Below, piece after piece: positions 1 through 11,753 of a DNA stretch of 64,000 nucleotides (positions are counted from its first letter, which is position 1; every line of letters starts with the position of its first letter). Under the pieces are notes generated by a model. The model saw nothing but the letters and a program-made list of their open reading frames with translations. It did not search any database and had not been told where the DNA came from. The position numbers and the translations under genes are program-made. The stretch lies in contig CM076848.1 of assembly GCA_039519185.1 (NCBI GenBank), forward strand, positions 189,602,003 to 189,666,002. Direction: 5' to 3'. The DNA comes from Astragalus membranaceus (lineage: Eukaryota > Streptophyta > Magnoliopsida > Fabales > Fabaceae).

Positions 1-416
1 TTAATCAAGCCAACCATTTATCGAGGAAATTTAAATTAGGAAGCTCATTTCAAAATAAGACAAACCTGTCAAATTTATTAACTAATTAGTAGATATTTTG
101 GGACGGAACATTGTATAATTAAAAACAGAATAGTGCATCCAAAAGCTGTCATTCCAAACCCACCAATCAACCTTTAGAAATAATGTCGTGCTGTTATCTA
201 ACTCAATAAAGTGGAGAAAAAAATACTAAACAATTCCTCATCAGAGAGCCTTAATCCAAGAACACTATACTACAAATCCAATGAACCTCAATTAAACGAT
301 TCATGTCATTGGAAATGTAGCAACACCTAGTAGGTTTCCCCATAAAGTAGGGGCTTGGGTAAACTACAACCTTAGACAAGTTGGATTGTAAGTAACATCA
401 TTGGTTCCCCTAACGA

Positions 417-420
<4 letters not shown>

Positions 421-494
<74 letters not shown>
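421..494. repeat. (TA)n microsatellite, unit 1
   Basis: An uninterrupted run of about 37 TA dinucleotides, the longest pure tract in this array. The corresponding tract in other units ranges from about 15 to 65 bp, so it is the most length-variable part of the unit. Confidence 0.95.
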
Positions 495-497
<3 letters not shown>

Positions 498-1403
498 ATG
501 CTTAGAAGACGAGATAACAAATAGAAAACACATATTTGAAATCAAACCTCAATCTTATCCATTACGTCATTTGGAAGTCCCTTCACGAGGTAGGTTCTCC
601 CTAGAAACAGAGGATTGGCTCCAAAACACCTAAAACAATTTGGATATAATCAAACATAGAGTGCCTTAATAAGACAGCATTTCCTCACATCACAGTAGAA
701 TTTCAAACTACAACAATGCAATTACTCTGCAACAAATAAAGGTTTATTTTAGGTCAAACATGACTGCATAAAAAATGAGAAAAACCGAATCGACACACTT
801 TCCTTAAAACCAACTTGAAAATTACATGAAATACTAAAAAACGAGCAACCATAAATCGGGGCAACCGTAATTCGAGTAACCATAATTTGGGGCAATCGTA
901 AATCAAGCAACCATAAATCATGCCAGCTATAAATTGGGGAAACCAAAAGTTGAGGGAACCACAGATTGGGGAACCGTAAATTGGGGCAAATGTTAATCAG
1001 GGCAACCATTTGTCGGGGAAATGTAAATTAGGAAGCTCCTTTCAAAATAAGACAAACCAGTCAAATTTTTTAATTAATTAGTAGATATTTTGAGACGAGG
1101 CATTGTATAATTAAAAACAGAATAGTGCATCCAAAAGCTGTCATTCCAGACCCAACAGTCAACTTTAGAAATAATGTCGTGTTGTTATTTAACTCAAAAA
1201 AGTGGAGAAAAAAATACTAAAAAATTCCTCATCAGAGAGACTTAATCCAAGAGTACCATACTACAAATCCAATGAAACTCAGCTAAACGATTTATGTCAT
1301 TGGAAATGTAGCAACACCAAGTAGGTTCTCCCATAAAGTAGGGGCATGGGTAAACTACAACCTTTGACAAATTGGATTGTAAGTAACATCATTGGTTCCC
1401 CTG

Positions 1404-1408
<5 letters not shown>

Positions 1409-1435
<27 letters not shown>
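1409..1435. repeat. (TA)n microsatellite, unit 2
   Basis: About 13 TA repeats at the position in the second unit that matches 421-494. Confidence 0.9.
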
Positions 1436-2204
1436 AGGATGCTCAGAAGACGAGAAAATTAAAAGATAACACATTTTCGAAATCAAACCTCAATCTTATC
1501 CATTATGTCATTTCAACGTCTCTTCACGAGGTAGGTTCTCCTTAGAAACAGGGGACTGGCTCCAAAACACCTAAAACAGTTTGGATATAATCAAACATTG
1601 AGTGCCTTAATAAGACACCATTTCCTCACATCACAGTAGGATTTCAAACTACAACAATGCAATTACTCTGCCACAAATAGAGGTTTATTTTAGCTCAAAC
1701 TTCATTGCATAAAAAATAAGAAAAACCGAATCGACACACTTTCCTTTAAACCAACTTGAAAATTACAAGAAATACTAAAAATCGAGAAACCATAAATCGG
1801 GGCAACCGTAAATCGAGCAACCATAAATCATGCCAGCTAGAACATGGGGGAACCAAAAGTCGAGAGAACCACAAATTGGGGACCCATAAGTTGGGGCAAA
1901 TGTTAATCAAGCCAACCATTTATCGAGGAAATTTAAATTAGGAAGCTCCTTTCAAAATAAGACAAACCTGTCAAATTTATAAATTAATTAATTAGTAGAT
2001 ATTTTGGGACGGGACATTGCATAATTAAAAACATAATAATGCATCCAAAAGATGTCATTCCAAACCCAATGAACCTCACTTAAACAATTCATGTCATTGG
2101 AAATGTAGCAACACCAAGTAGGTTCGCCCCTAAAGTAGGGGATTGGGTAAACTACAACCTTAGACAAGTTGGATTGTAAGTAACATCATTGGTTCCCCTA
2201 ACAA

Positions 2205-2207
<3 letters not shown>

Positions 2208-2272
<65 letters not shown>
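2208..2272. repeat. (TA)n microsatellite, unit 3
   Basis: About 65 bp of TA repeats with a single C interruption near 2238. A single point change in an otherwise pure run suggests this copy is somewhat older or replicates differently from the pure tract at 421. Confidence 0.9.
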
Positions 2273-2274
<2 letters not shown>

Positions 2275-3882
2275 GATGCTCAGAAGACGAGATAATAAAT
2301 AGATAACACATTTTCGAAATCAAACCTCAATCTTATCCATTATGTCATTTGGACGTCTCTTCACGAGGTAGGTTCTCCCTAGAAACAGGGGATTGGCTCC
2401 AAAATTCCTAAAACAATTTGGATATAATCAAACATAGAGTGCCTTAATAAGACACCATTTCCTCACATCACAGTAGGATTTCAAACTATAACAATGCAAT
2501 TACTCTGCCACAATTAGAAGTTTATTTTAGCTCAAACTTCCTTGCATAAAAATTGAGAAAAACCAAATCGACACACTTTCCTTAAAACCAACTTGAAAAT
2601 TACAAGAAATACAAAAAATCGAGCAACCATAAATCGGGGCAACCGTAAATCGAGTAACCATAAATCGGGGCAACCGTAAATCAAGCAACCATAAATCATG
2701 CCAGCTATAAATTGGGGGAACCAAAAGTCGAGGGAACCACAAATCTGGGAACCATAAATTGGGGCAAATGCTAATTAGGGCAACCATTTATCGGGGAAAT
2801 GTAAATTAGAAAGCTCCATTCAAAATAAGATAAACCTGTCAAATGTATTAATTAATAGATATTTTGGGACCGGGCATTATATAATTAAAACAGAATAGTG
2901 CATCCAAAAGCTGTCATTCCAAACCCAACAATCAACCTTTAAAAATAATGTCCTGCTATTATTTAACTCAATAAAGTGGGGAAAAAATACTAAACAATTC
3001 CTCATCAGAGAGCCTTAATCCAAGAGTACTATACTACAAATCCAATGAACCTCAGTTAAACGACTCATGTCATTGGAAATGTAGCAACACCAAGTAGGTT
3101 CTCCCATAAAGTAGGGGCTTGGGTAAACTACAACCTTAGACAAGTTGAATTGTAAGTAACAACATTGGTTCCCCTAACAACTAATATATATATATAAGGA
3201 TGCTCAGAAGACAAGATAATAAATAGATAACACATATTCGAAATCAAACCTCAATCTTATCCATTATGTCAATTGGACGTCCTTTCACGAGGTAGGTTCT
3301 CCCTAGAAACAGGGGATGTGCTCCAAAACACCTAAAACAATTTGGATATAATTAATCAAACATAGAGTGCCTTAATAAGACACCATTTCCTCACATCACA
3401 ATAGAATTTCAAACAACAATGCAATTACTCTGCCACAAATAGAGGTTGATTTTAGCTCAAACCTCATTGCATAAAAATTGAGAAAAACCGAATCGACACA
3501 CTTTCCTTAAAACCAACTTGAAAATTACATGAAATACTAAAAATCGAGCAACCATAAATCGAGGCAACGTAAATCGAGCAACCATAAATTGGGACAGCCG
3601 TAAATCAAGCAACCATAAATCATGCCAGCTATAAATTGGGGGAACCAAAAGTCGAGGGAACCACAGATTGGGGAACCATAAATTGGGGCAAATGTTATTC
3701 AGGGCAACCATTTATCGGGGAAATGTAAATTAGGAAGCTCCTTTCAAAATAAGACAAACCTGTCAAATTTATTAATTAATTAATTAGTAGATATTTTGGG
3801 GCGGGACATTGTATAATTAAAAACAGAATAGTGCATCCAAAAGCGGTGCGTTGGGTATTTCTTTCTTGGGTATTTCAATTCT

Positions 3883-4308
3883 TCATGTTTCCCCTTCCTC
3901 GGTTAACTCTTCATCCTCAGCAAGAACCTTCACCATCAACCCTTTTTCACGACAACGGTACGTTGGGTCCCATGCCTGTGCACACGTGAAACAAAGTTTC
4001 CCTTCTTTCCTACGTTTAAACTCGGCGAGAGAAAGGTATTTTATCGAACCAAAAATTGTTTCACCGGGTTTGTTAAGGGCTCTTTCTTGCGACATCGCTG
4101 ATTTCCCTACCGCAAGATCGAGGATCATTTCTTTCAATTCGCTGAAACCCCGATCCACAATCGCATTTAATTCATCGTGGGAGGCTTCCAATTGTTGTAG
4201 AGTGATTGAAACCCTGCTTTGTTCGCTGGTAATCTCCCTTAATTGTGCTTCCACCTTTGTTGTTCGTGTATCTTGGTTTGCGATTAATTCTGCGTCGTCG
4301 CGAGCCAT
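3883..4308 (-). pseudogene. gag-like fragment with a zinc-knuckle-type motif
   Basis: About 141 codons open from ATG at 4308. The N-terminal part (TKVEAQLREITSEQ and following) looks like the coiled region that starts many plant Ty3/gypsy gag proteins. It passes directly into LSLAEFKRRKEGKLCFTC, the segment that normally lies at the nucleocapsid zinc knuckle, so the central gag capsid domain is missing by internal deletion. The knuckle reads CFTC then ten residues to the last Cys, with Tyr where the zinc-binding His is usual. The frame then runs into an acidic stretch and stops. Family recognition is by eye. Confidence 0.7.
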
Positions 4309-4336
4309 TCTTGAAGATCCGGAAGGTCGGACCAAT

Positions 4337-4716
4337 TGTTAGGCACCTAGCCTATCGGCAATAGAAGAAGGGACTAAAGAATAGAAATGAAGTAGAAGAT
4401 TATGGGAATTTTATTGGATATTGGATGGTGGCATAACCCACCTATTAGAACCCCGGCACAACCCGGATAAATTCTAAAGTTCAAACTGAATACATTTCAA
4501 AGATGATCTAGATGGGGGGTGGAAGCCTTTATTTATATGCTTCCAAAACAAGGGGGTAGAAGGGAAAGACCAAACCAACTAATAACTACCCTAACAAATA
4601 TAACAACCCCAAACTAACATTAACAAACTCAACTAATCCCCTAACAAAGTAACAAATTTAACAAATCAAAACTAATCTTCCAACTAACATAACCCCCATC
4701 TGCCAAGGCCCTATCA
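4337..4716 (-). repeat. 5' LTR of the truncated retrotransposon
   Basis: Minus-strand sequence starting TGATAGGGCC and ending GCCTAACA, so it keeps TG...CA termini over ~380 bp. It is followed directly by ATTGGTCCGACC, which may be a decayed primer binding site. The exact end rests on the TG/CA rule, since there is no second LTR to align. Confidence 0.6.
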
Positions 4717-5881
4717 CTGTCATTCCAAACCCAACAATCAACCTTTAGAAATAATGTCGTGTTGTTATTTAACTCAAAAAAGTGGAGAAAAAAATACTAA
4801 ACAATTCCTCGTAAGACAGCCTTAATCCAAGAGTACTAAACTACAAATCCAATGAACCTCAGTTAAACAATTCATGTCATTGGAAATGTAGCAACACCAA
4901 GTAGGTTCTCCCATAAAGTAGGGGCTTGGGTAAACTACAACCTTAGACAAGTTGGATTGTAAGTAACATCATTGGTTCCCCTAACAACTAATATATAAAT
5001 ATATATAAGGATGCTCAGAAGACGAGAAAATAAAAAGATAACACATTTTCGAAATCAAACCTCAATCTTATCCATTATGTCATTTGAACGTCCCTTCACG
5101 AGGTAGGTTCTCCCAAGAAACAGGGGACTGGCTCCAAAACAACTAAAACAGTTTGCATAATCAAACATAGAGTGCCTTAATAAGACACCATTTCCTCACA
5201 TCACAGTAGGTTTTCAAACTACAACAATGCAATTACTCTGCCACAAATAGAGGTTTATTTTAGCTCAAACTTCATTGCATAAAAATTGAGAAAAACCGAA
5301 TCGACACACTTTCCTTAAAACCAACTTGAAAATTACATGAAATACTAAAAATCGAGCAACCAAAAATCGGGGCAACCGTAAATCGAGTAACCATAAATTG
5401 GGGCAACCGTAAATCAAGCAACCATAAATCATGCCAGCTATAAATTGGAGGAACCAAAAGTCGAGGGAACCACGGATTAGGGAGCCATAAATTGGGGCAA
5501 ATGTTAATCATGGCAAGCATTTATCGGGGAAATGTAAAATTGATTAATTAATTAGTAGATATTTTGGGACGGAACATTGTATAACTAAAAACAGAATAGT
5601 GTATCCAAAACTGTCATTCCAAACCCAACAATCAACCTTTAGAAATAATGTCGTGCTGTTATTTAACTCAATAAAGTGGAGAAAAAAATACTAAACAATT
5701 CCTCATCAGAGAGCCTTAATCCAAGAGTACTAAACTACAAATCCAATGAACCTCGGTTAAACGATTCATGTCATTAGAAATGTAGCAACACCAAGTAGGT
5801 TCCCCCATAAAGTAGGGGCTTGGGTAAACTACAACCATAGACAAGTTGGATTGTAAGTAACATCATTGGTTCCCCTAACAA

Positions 5882-5883
<2 letters not shown>

Positions 5884-5943
<60 letters not shown>
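5884..5943. repeat. (TA)n microsatellite, unit 6
   Basis: About 30 TA repeats between 'cccctaacaacta' and 'aggatgctcagaag', the same flanks as in the other units. Confidence 0.95.
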
Positions 5944-5946
<3 letters not shown>

Positions 5947-6834
5947 ATGCTCAGAAGACAAGATAAGAAATAGATAACACATTCGAAATCAAACCTCAAT
6001 CTTATCCATTATGTCATTTGAACGTCCCTTCACGAGGTAGGTTCTCCCTAGAAACAGGGGATTGGCTCCAAAACACCTAAAACAATTTGGATATAATCAA
6101 AGGTAGAATGCCTTAATAAGACACCATTTCCTCACATCAGAGTAAGATTTCAAACTATAACAATGCAATTACTCTGCCACAAATAGAGGTTTCTTTTAGC
6201 TCAAACTTCAGTGCAGAAAAATTGAGAAAAACCGAATCGACACACTTTCCTTAAAACCAACTTGAAAATTACAGGAAATACTAAAAATCGAGCAACCATA
6301 AATCGGGGCAACCGTAAATCGAGCAACCATAAATCATGCCAGCTATAAATTGGGGGGAACCAAAAGTCGAGGGAACCACATATTGGTGAACCATAAATTG
6401 GGGCAAATGTTAATCAGGGCAACCATTTATCGGGGAAATGTAAATTAGGAAGCTCTTTTCAAAATAAGACAAACATGTCAAATTCATTAATTAATTAATT
6501 AGTAGATATTTTGGGACGGGACATTGTATAATTAAAAACAAAATAGTGCATCCAAAAGTTGTCATTCCAAACCCAACAATCAACCTTTAAAAATAATGTC
6601 ATGCTGTTATTTAACTCAATGGAGAAAAAAATTAAACAAAATTCCTCAACAGCGAGCCTCGATCTAAGAGAACTAAACTACAAATCCAATGAACCTTAGT
6701 TAAACAATTTGTGTCATTGAAAATGTAGCAACACCAAGTAGGTTCTTCATAAAGTAGGGGCTTGGGTAAAATACAACCTTAGACAAGTTGGATTGTAAGT
6801 AACATCATTGGTTCCCCTAAGAACATATATAATC

Positions 6835-7722
6835 ATCATAGGCCAATGTGAAACATCATCCAATTAATATAAATTATTTTAAATTAAAACAATCACCCAT
6901 CAAAAAGAAATAAAGGCACATCAAAATGTCAAATAACACATCAGAATTACTTAATCTAATGCACAAGGCTCAAAATAAATCACAGCACTATCAACACAAA
7001 TTGGAAACAAACACCAAGCTCAATTTTTTACTATATACTTTGGGACGGGACGTTGGATAATCACATTAAATAGCACATTCATAAGCCACCATTTCCTCAC
7101 ATCACAGAAGGAATTCCAACCACAACAATGTAAATACTCAGCCCCAAATAGAGGTTTATTTTAGCTCATATTTCATTGCATAAAAATTGAGAAAAACCAA
7201 ATCGACACACTTTCAGTAAAACCAACTTGAAAAATCCATGATTTACTAGATATTAGGGTAAGAGGCATTCTATAATCAAACATACAGTGCCTTCACAAAT
7301 AGAGTTTTATTTAGCTCATTATAATGCAAAAAAGTTGTGAATAACCGAATGACACAATTCAATGAAACAAATATCAGCTTGATCAAAGAGTTGTTTCATG
7401 TGGGTAGCAACCGAAAATCAGAGCAATTATAAGGGAAACTATAACACCTAAACCCCCTTTGGGAATCTTGTCAAATTCATCATTCATCAATTTCTGAATA
7501 TTTCGAGACGAGACATTGTATAATCAAACATAGACTAGCAAATCAAAAAGCCACAATTTCTAAAAGTGACACAAATTTGAAACAATAACAATGCATTTCC
7601 TCACCCACAAATAGACCTTTACTTTAGCTGAATTTTAATTGCACGAAATTTGAGAAAAACCAAAATAACACACTTTTTGAAACAAGTATCAGCTTAAACA
7701 TGTATAGCTTGATCAAATAGTT
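6835..7722. repeat. Diverged copy of the array unit, no gene
   Basis: After 'cccctaagaacata' the tandem unit breaks off. The following ~890 bp contains scattered, strongly diverged pieces of the same unit ('cacatcacag', 'gcataaaaattgagaaaaacc', 'gagacattgtataat'), including two partial repeats of the segment ending in 'ttgatcaaa.agttgtttca' (7379 and 7709). I see no coding potential. Confidence 0.7.
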
Positions 7723-8069
7723 GTTTCAAGCAAGGTAGTTAAATTCGAGTTTCTACGTGAACTCGGGAGGGGATCTAAAAGTCGTAACTCGTAGAGTCGT
7801 AGCACGATTCGTAAGAGTCTACTTATTGTACAAACTTATATAGATTTGCATATAAATTCATATATATTCAAATTAAACACCATTAGTAAGCTTAAATTCA
7901 AAATACTAATAAGAAAGTCATACATAATTCAAAGTACTACAACTTAACAAGGCATACATAATTCAAAATACCAAAACTTAACAACTAATAACTCCAAATG
8001 GCACAATTCCAAAATACAAGTTTTCAACAAAAAGTGCCAAAAGACATAATGACATAAACACCTAGAAAT

Positions 8070-8621
8070 CTAAAGTAGCTCTTTCAAGAGAAAATCATCA
8101 TGTTCACCCATGATGTCTTCATCTTCATCCTCTCTAATTTCATTCTCATCATATTCATCATCCAAAGTAGGAACAACATCCTCTTCATCCGAAATAGGAA
8201 TAACAACATCCTCTTCTTCAACCAAAGAAGTAACAACATTCTCTTCATCCAAAGGAATAACAACATCCGCTTCATCCAAAGGAATAACAACATCCGCTTC
8301 ATCCAAAGGAATAACAACATCCGCTTCATCCAAAGGAGCAACAACATCCTCTTGATCTTGAAAAGGCAAAGTAACATCATCATATACATCCCTAGGATTA
8401 ACATAAGCATGATAAACATTCTCTTGAACTAAATCATCAACATTCTCTTGTTGGACAACATCACAATCTTGAACCCATTCACAATCATCTTCAAGATCAT
8501 CCATATTGTACTCAAATGGTTTTCTTGGTTTCTTCCTTTTGGCTAATTTTGAATTAGCCATGACGAAGACAACATCGTTCATTGTTTTTTGCTTTAATCG
8601 GTTTCTCCTCTTTGTGTGCAC
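8070..8621 (-). pseudogene. hAT transposase C-terminal tail with acidic nonapeptide repeats
   Basis: Follows an acceptor-like TTAG at 8622. It begins HTKRRNRLKQKTMNDVVFV, which matches the segment just after the hAT dimerisation domain in BED/DUF659 transposases, then a basic KLAKRKKPRKP patch. The last ~110 residues are strongly acidic, with repeats of the LDEADVVIP type. Joining the upstream donor at 8709/8708 to this acceptor puts the two pieces out of frame, so the internal deletion probably fell between exons and the pair is not a simple spliced gene. Confidence 0.75.
8242..8350. repeat. 27-bp coding tandem repeat in the hAT tail
   Basis: About four copies of 'cttcatccaaaggaataac' plus 'aacatccg'. 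The length is a multiple of three, so each copy adds nine acidic/hydrophobic residues without shifting the frame. Copies are almost identical, which suggests recent expansion. Confidence 0.9.
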
Positions 8622-8707
8622 CTAAGCAAATAAAAATACAACTAAGATTACCAAGTGGTAAGTATTAACATATTTAGTATCATATATTTTTGAATAGTTA
8701 CTACTTA

Positions 8708-9430
8708 CCATCTTCGTGTGTCGGTCCACCCATCACACATAATAGTGCAGCCCGCCCTCTTCCATTCAGCTTTGTGTTCTTCCAAATATACATTTGTCGA
8801 CTTCACTTCTTCTGGTAGATACTTCATTCTAATTTCATGATAAGAAGGTGGCTTGAATCCAGTGCCACATTTTGCAATATCTTCACACATCTCATGATAT
8901 TCATCACTTCTTGAAACATTGAAGGCAATTGCATTGTTGACGATAAATCGAGTAATTGATTTACATGCATCCTCTCTTGCAGTCTTTAGAAAGATGGTTT
9001 TGATACTTGTTTGGGTGCTAATTCCTCTCTTCTTGAAAATATTATTAGAAGGGCCTCCAGAATCATTACTCTTTCTTTTTTCTCCAAGTTCTTCAACATT
9101 CTCCACATTCTTGGTGGTTTTCTCTATCAAATTCTCTTGTAAACGAAGAACAGCATCCCACATTTGTTTCCTAACTTCATCAGTAACAGCAGTGCAAGTG
9201 CTTACATCCTTTGAAGTTCCAGCCAAGTGGTGTTTCAATCTGTAAACTCCACCTGCAATGATCTTCTCACAAAATCTGCATTGAATTTTCTTTTTAGGGC
9301 CAGGAATTTCAATGCCATGTTTCCAAGCTATATCAGCCTTACTTCCAGATGCATTTCTGGCCATTGGAATGTTGGTATTTCTAGCGGAGCCACCAGCAGC
9401 CCTAGGAGGAAGAGTTGGAGGGGTTGACAT
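8708..9430 (-). pseudogene. hAT transposase N-terminal piece (BED zinc finger, start of DUF659)
   Basis: Opens with MSTPPTLPPRAAGG. A BED-type zinc finger follows at about residues 45-85 (CRFCEKIIAGGVYRLKHH, then a later Cys), preceded by the usual ADIAWKHG segment. After a variable linker comes the start of the DUF659 region found in plant hAT-like transposases, ending at TIMCDGWTD. The frame then stops directly after a GTAAGT splice-donor-like sequence at 8708. In intact relatives several hundred residues with the catalytic acidic triad and the C-terminal dimerisation domain follow. A DNA-binding-only product is conceivable but unproven. Confidence 0.85.
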
Positions 9431-10189
9431 TCTTTAAGCAAAACAGAGGCAAACAGAGGCAGAGAAAATGAAAGTTAAATAAGAGAAATAAAACTGTTTT
9501 ATTGAACATGAAAGAAGAAAAAATAAAACACAGTAATGGTTCAGCAAAGAATAGATGAAGGAAGGAGAAGAAATAATGAAAAACGAAACATGAAGAAATA
9601 TGAAGAAATATGAATAAAAAAGAGTAAAGGAAGAAAAAAGATGGAGAAATATGAATAAACAGAGGAGAAGAAAGATGAAGGACATACCTTGAAGGAAGAA
9701 GCAGAGATTGGCGTCGTGAATCACAGAGGAGAAGAAAAGGAAGAAGCTTGTGTTGCTCTCTTCCTGGAGAAGAAGAAGAAGCGCTGGTTGTAAACCAGAG
9801 AGAAGAAGAAACGATGCTTGCTGTGAGAAGAAGAAACGATGAAGGAAAAGGGAAGATTAGAGTTTTTACTTTTTACTTTAGTGAAGGTAAAATGGGCGGG
9901 ATAGTTACTTTAGTGAAGGTAAAATGGGCGGGATAGTTACATAGTAACTAAGAGTTACTATTAGAATTAGGGTTTTTATTAAAAAAATGGGCCAGAAAAC
10001 AAACCTGACCCGAGAAGCCCATTTTTCGCGAAAACGGGTCAAAAAATAGACGCGTTGTGAGGCGCCGTTTCCAGCGCTTTTGCGCTTCTGCTCGTCGTCT
10101 TCATCCTTCCCTCTCTTTTGCGAGTTCCACCATTGTTGAACTCGCTAAGCTCTCTGAAACACGTAAAAACGTGCGAATCAACGAACTAG
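9431..10189 (-). promoter_or_regulatory. 5' leader/promoter side of the hAT element
   Basis: Non-coding between the transposase start and the right terminal repeat. It holds purine-rich tracts of gaagaa type (9,560-9,850), a perfect 32-bp tandem duplication at 9873-9936 (each copy contains 'gtgaaggtaaaatgggcggg'), and a GC-richer subterminal part. Position makes it the likely promoter; no TATA assignment is secure. Confidence 0.45.
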
Positions 10190-10224
10190 CTCGCGATTTT
10201 ACCCACCTTGGTTTCAAGTGGGTG

Positions 10225-11060
10225 GCAACTAAAACTTGGGGCAACTATAAATTGAGGCAACTGTGTCAAATAGTTGTTTCAAGGGGTAACAACTAAAACT
10301 CAAGACAACCATAAATTGGGACAGCCGTAAGTCAGGGAAATCATAAAGTGAGGCAACTATAAATAAGGGCAACCATAAATCGAGGCAACCGCAAACATAA
10401 ATCAAGGCAACTGTAAATCCTGGAAACCATAGATTGAGGCAAATATAAATCGGGGCAACCGTAAGTCGAGGCAACCGCAACCATAAATCAAGGCAACTGT
10501 AAATCCAGGCAACCACTAATCGAGGCAATTGTAAATTGAGGCAACCGTAAACCGAGGCAACGATATATCGGGGAAACCATAAATCTGGGCAACCATCAAT
10601 CGGGGCAATTGTAAATCAGAGTAACCATAATAGGGGAAACCGTAAAAGCACCGTTAAAATAAGACAAATTTGTCAAACTCATTCATTATTTAGTAGATTT
10701 TTCGAGACCATAAAACGAGGCAACGACAACCATAATCAGGGCGACTGTAAATCCGGCCAACCATAAATTGAGGCAATTGTTAAACGAGGCAACCATAAAT
10801 TGAGGCAACCGTAAATCAAGGCAACCATAAATCGAGGCAACAATAAATCAAGGCAACCATAAATCAGACAACCATAAATCGAGTCAACTCTAAATCAGGG
10901 CAACCATATATCGAGGCAACCGCAACCAAAAATTTGGGCACTATTAAATCCAGGCAAAATAAATAGAGGCAATTGTAAATCTGGGCAAACATAAATTGAG
11001 GCAACCATATACCAGAGCAATTATAAATCAGAGCAAGCATAATTGGGGCAGTTGTAGATT
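10225..11060. repeat. 16-bp minisatellite, ~50 diverged copies
   Basis: Continuous run of the monomer 'gaggcaaccataaatc' with substitutions (aaggcaaccgtaaatc, gagtaacc and so on). The same monomer appears as short runs inside each ~0.9-kb unit at 1-6.8 kb. The stretch is interrupted near 10,640-10,720 by a segment resembling the 'gacaaatttgtcaaa' part of those units, so it is itself built from unit fragments. Confidence 0.88.
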
Positions 11061-11469
11061 AGGAAACACCTCTCAAATGAGACAAATTTGTCAAATTCAT
11101 TCACTACTTGGTAGATATTTCGGAACGAGATGTAACACAATTAAGTTTTTATATAAACAAAGATCAATGCATAAAAAGGGAAGCATTATTACCATATAAA
11201 CTATGATGATCAATGCATAATAAAACCTAAAGATTACTTGATAGGTGAGTTAGTACAGAAAATCAAAGCTTTTATAAAGAAAGGCAATGTGCACATCAGA
11301 GTAGTTAATCTCTTTAAGGCTAAAACACTGAAATCACACAAACACATTGTCATTTGTTTTACTTCGTAATGTCTCCTTTATTTAAAAAAGAAAGAAAAGA
11401 AAGAAAATAGCTAGAGAAAGATAAACAAAATAACAAACAAGACAGCGCGAATGTGGTCATAAAGTCAAG

Positions 11470-11470
11470 C

Positions 11471-11528
<58 letters not shown>
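11470..11528. repeat. (ATT)n microsatellite
   Basis: About 19 copies of ATT. In the ~2-kb units the equivalent position carries only four or five copies, so this is a local expansion. Confidence 0.93.
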
Positions 11529-11529
<1 letters not shown>

Positions 11530-11753
11530 AATTATAAATTATTAAAAAGATTAAAGCGCGTGTAAATTGAACAAACTACTCTCCAGGTGGTAAAGCTTGG
11601 AAGTAATCAGAAACTCCTTCTCCTCTGACTTAGACAAGTTACAGACAACTAACTGAAAGCTTTTTGGGTGACGGAAATAGAATATTATATGATCTTAAAA
11701 AGGACAAAAAATTACTATTGAAAAGTATTCACTTGAATTTGAGAATAAATGAA

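Larger units (their letters stand above)
3845..4717 (-). mobile_element. Truncated LTR retrotransposon, Ty3/gypsy-like, inserted in the array
   Basis: The sequence leaves the tandem unit after 'ccaaaagc' at 3844 and returns at 'tgtcattcc' at 4718; other units read straight from one to the other, which fixes both boundaries. Read on the minus strand it has an LTR (4716-4337), a short leader and a gag-like reading frame that ends near 3883. There is no pol region and no second LTR, and no convincing target duplication, so it is a deletion remnant or a non-homologous fragment rather than a complete insertion. It is much less AT-rich than its host repeat. Confidence 0.8.
1..6834. repeat. Complex tandem array, ~0.9-kb units, about seven copies
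   Basis: The phrase 'gcaaccatttatcgggg' and its flanks recur near 1 (variant), 992, 1902, 2770, 3691, 5505 and 6408, giving units of roughly 870-990 bp once the insertion at 3845-4717 is discounted. Each unit holds, in order, a conserved A-rich segment, a (TA)n tract of variable length, a segment containing 'gaggtaggttctcc', and a short run of a 16-bp minisatellite ('gcaaccgtaaatcgag' type). The first unit enters from the left edge, so the array continues outside. The last is cut near 6834, after which the sequence diverges. Stop-free frames of 80-90 codons on the minus strand are translations of the minisatellite and recur in every unit; they are not genes. Confidence 0.9.
7731..10210 (-). 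mobile_element. hAT-superfamily DNA transposon, internally deleted
   Basis: Element of 2,480 bp with imperfect terminal inverted repeats: CAAGGTAGTTAAATTCGAG at the left and, on the opposite strand, CAAGGTGGGTAAAATCGCGAG-like at the right. It is flanked by a perfect 8-bp target duplication, GTTTCAAG, at 7723-7730 and 10211-10218; eight bases is the hAT hallmark. A paralogous uninterrupted site occurs at 7391-7410 (ttgtttcatgtgggtagcaa), which confirms both boundaries. Inside are two minus-strand transposase pieces but no catalytic core, so it is non-autonomous. It sits in the 16-bp minisatellite and its diverged flank. Confidence 0.93.

Noticed and set aside
749..1009. Minus-strand frame of 86 codons, recurring at 2527, 3457 and 5272
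   Set aside because: It is the translation of the 16-bp minisatellite; periodic composition and presence in each tandem unit explain its length.
8084..8432. Long frames on both strands overlapping the hAT tail
   Set aside because: They are frame shadows of the 27-bp repeats. Only the acidic minus-strand frame continues the transposase similarity.
10229..10528. Minus-strand 99-codon frame
   Set aside because: Minisatellite translation with no start context.
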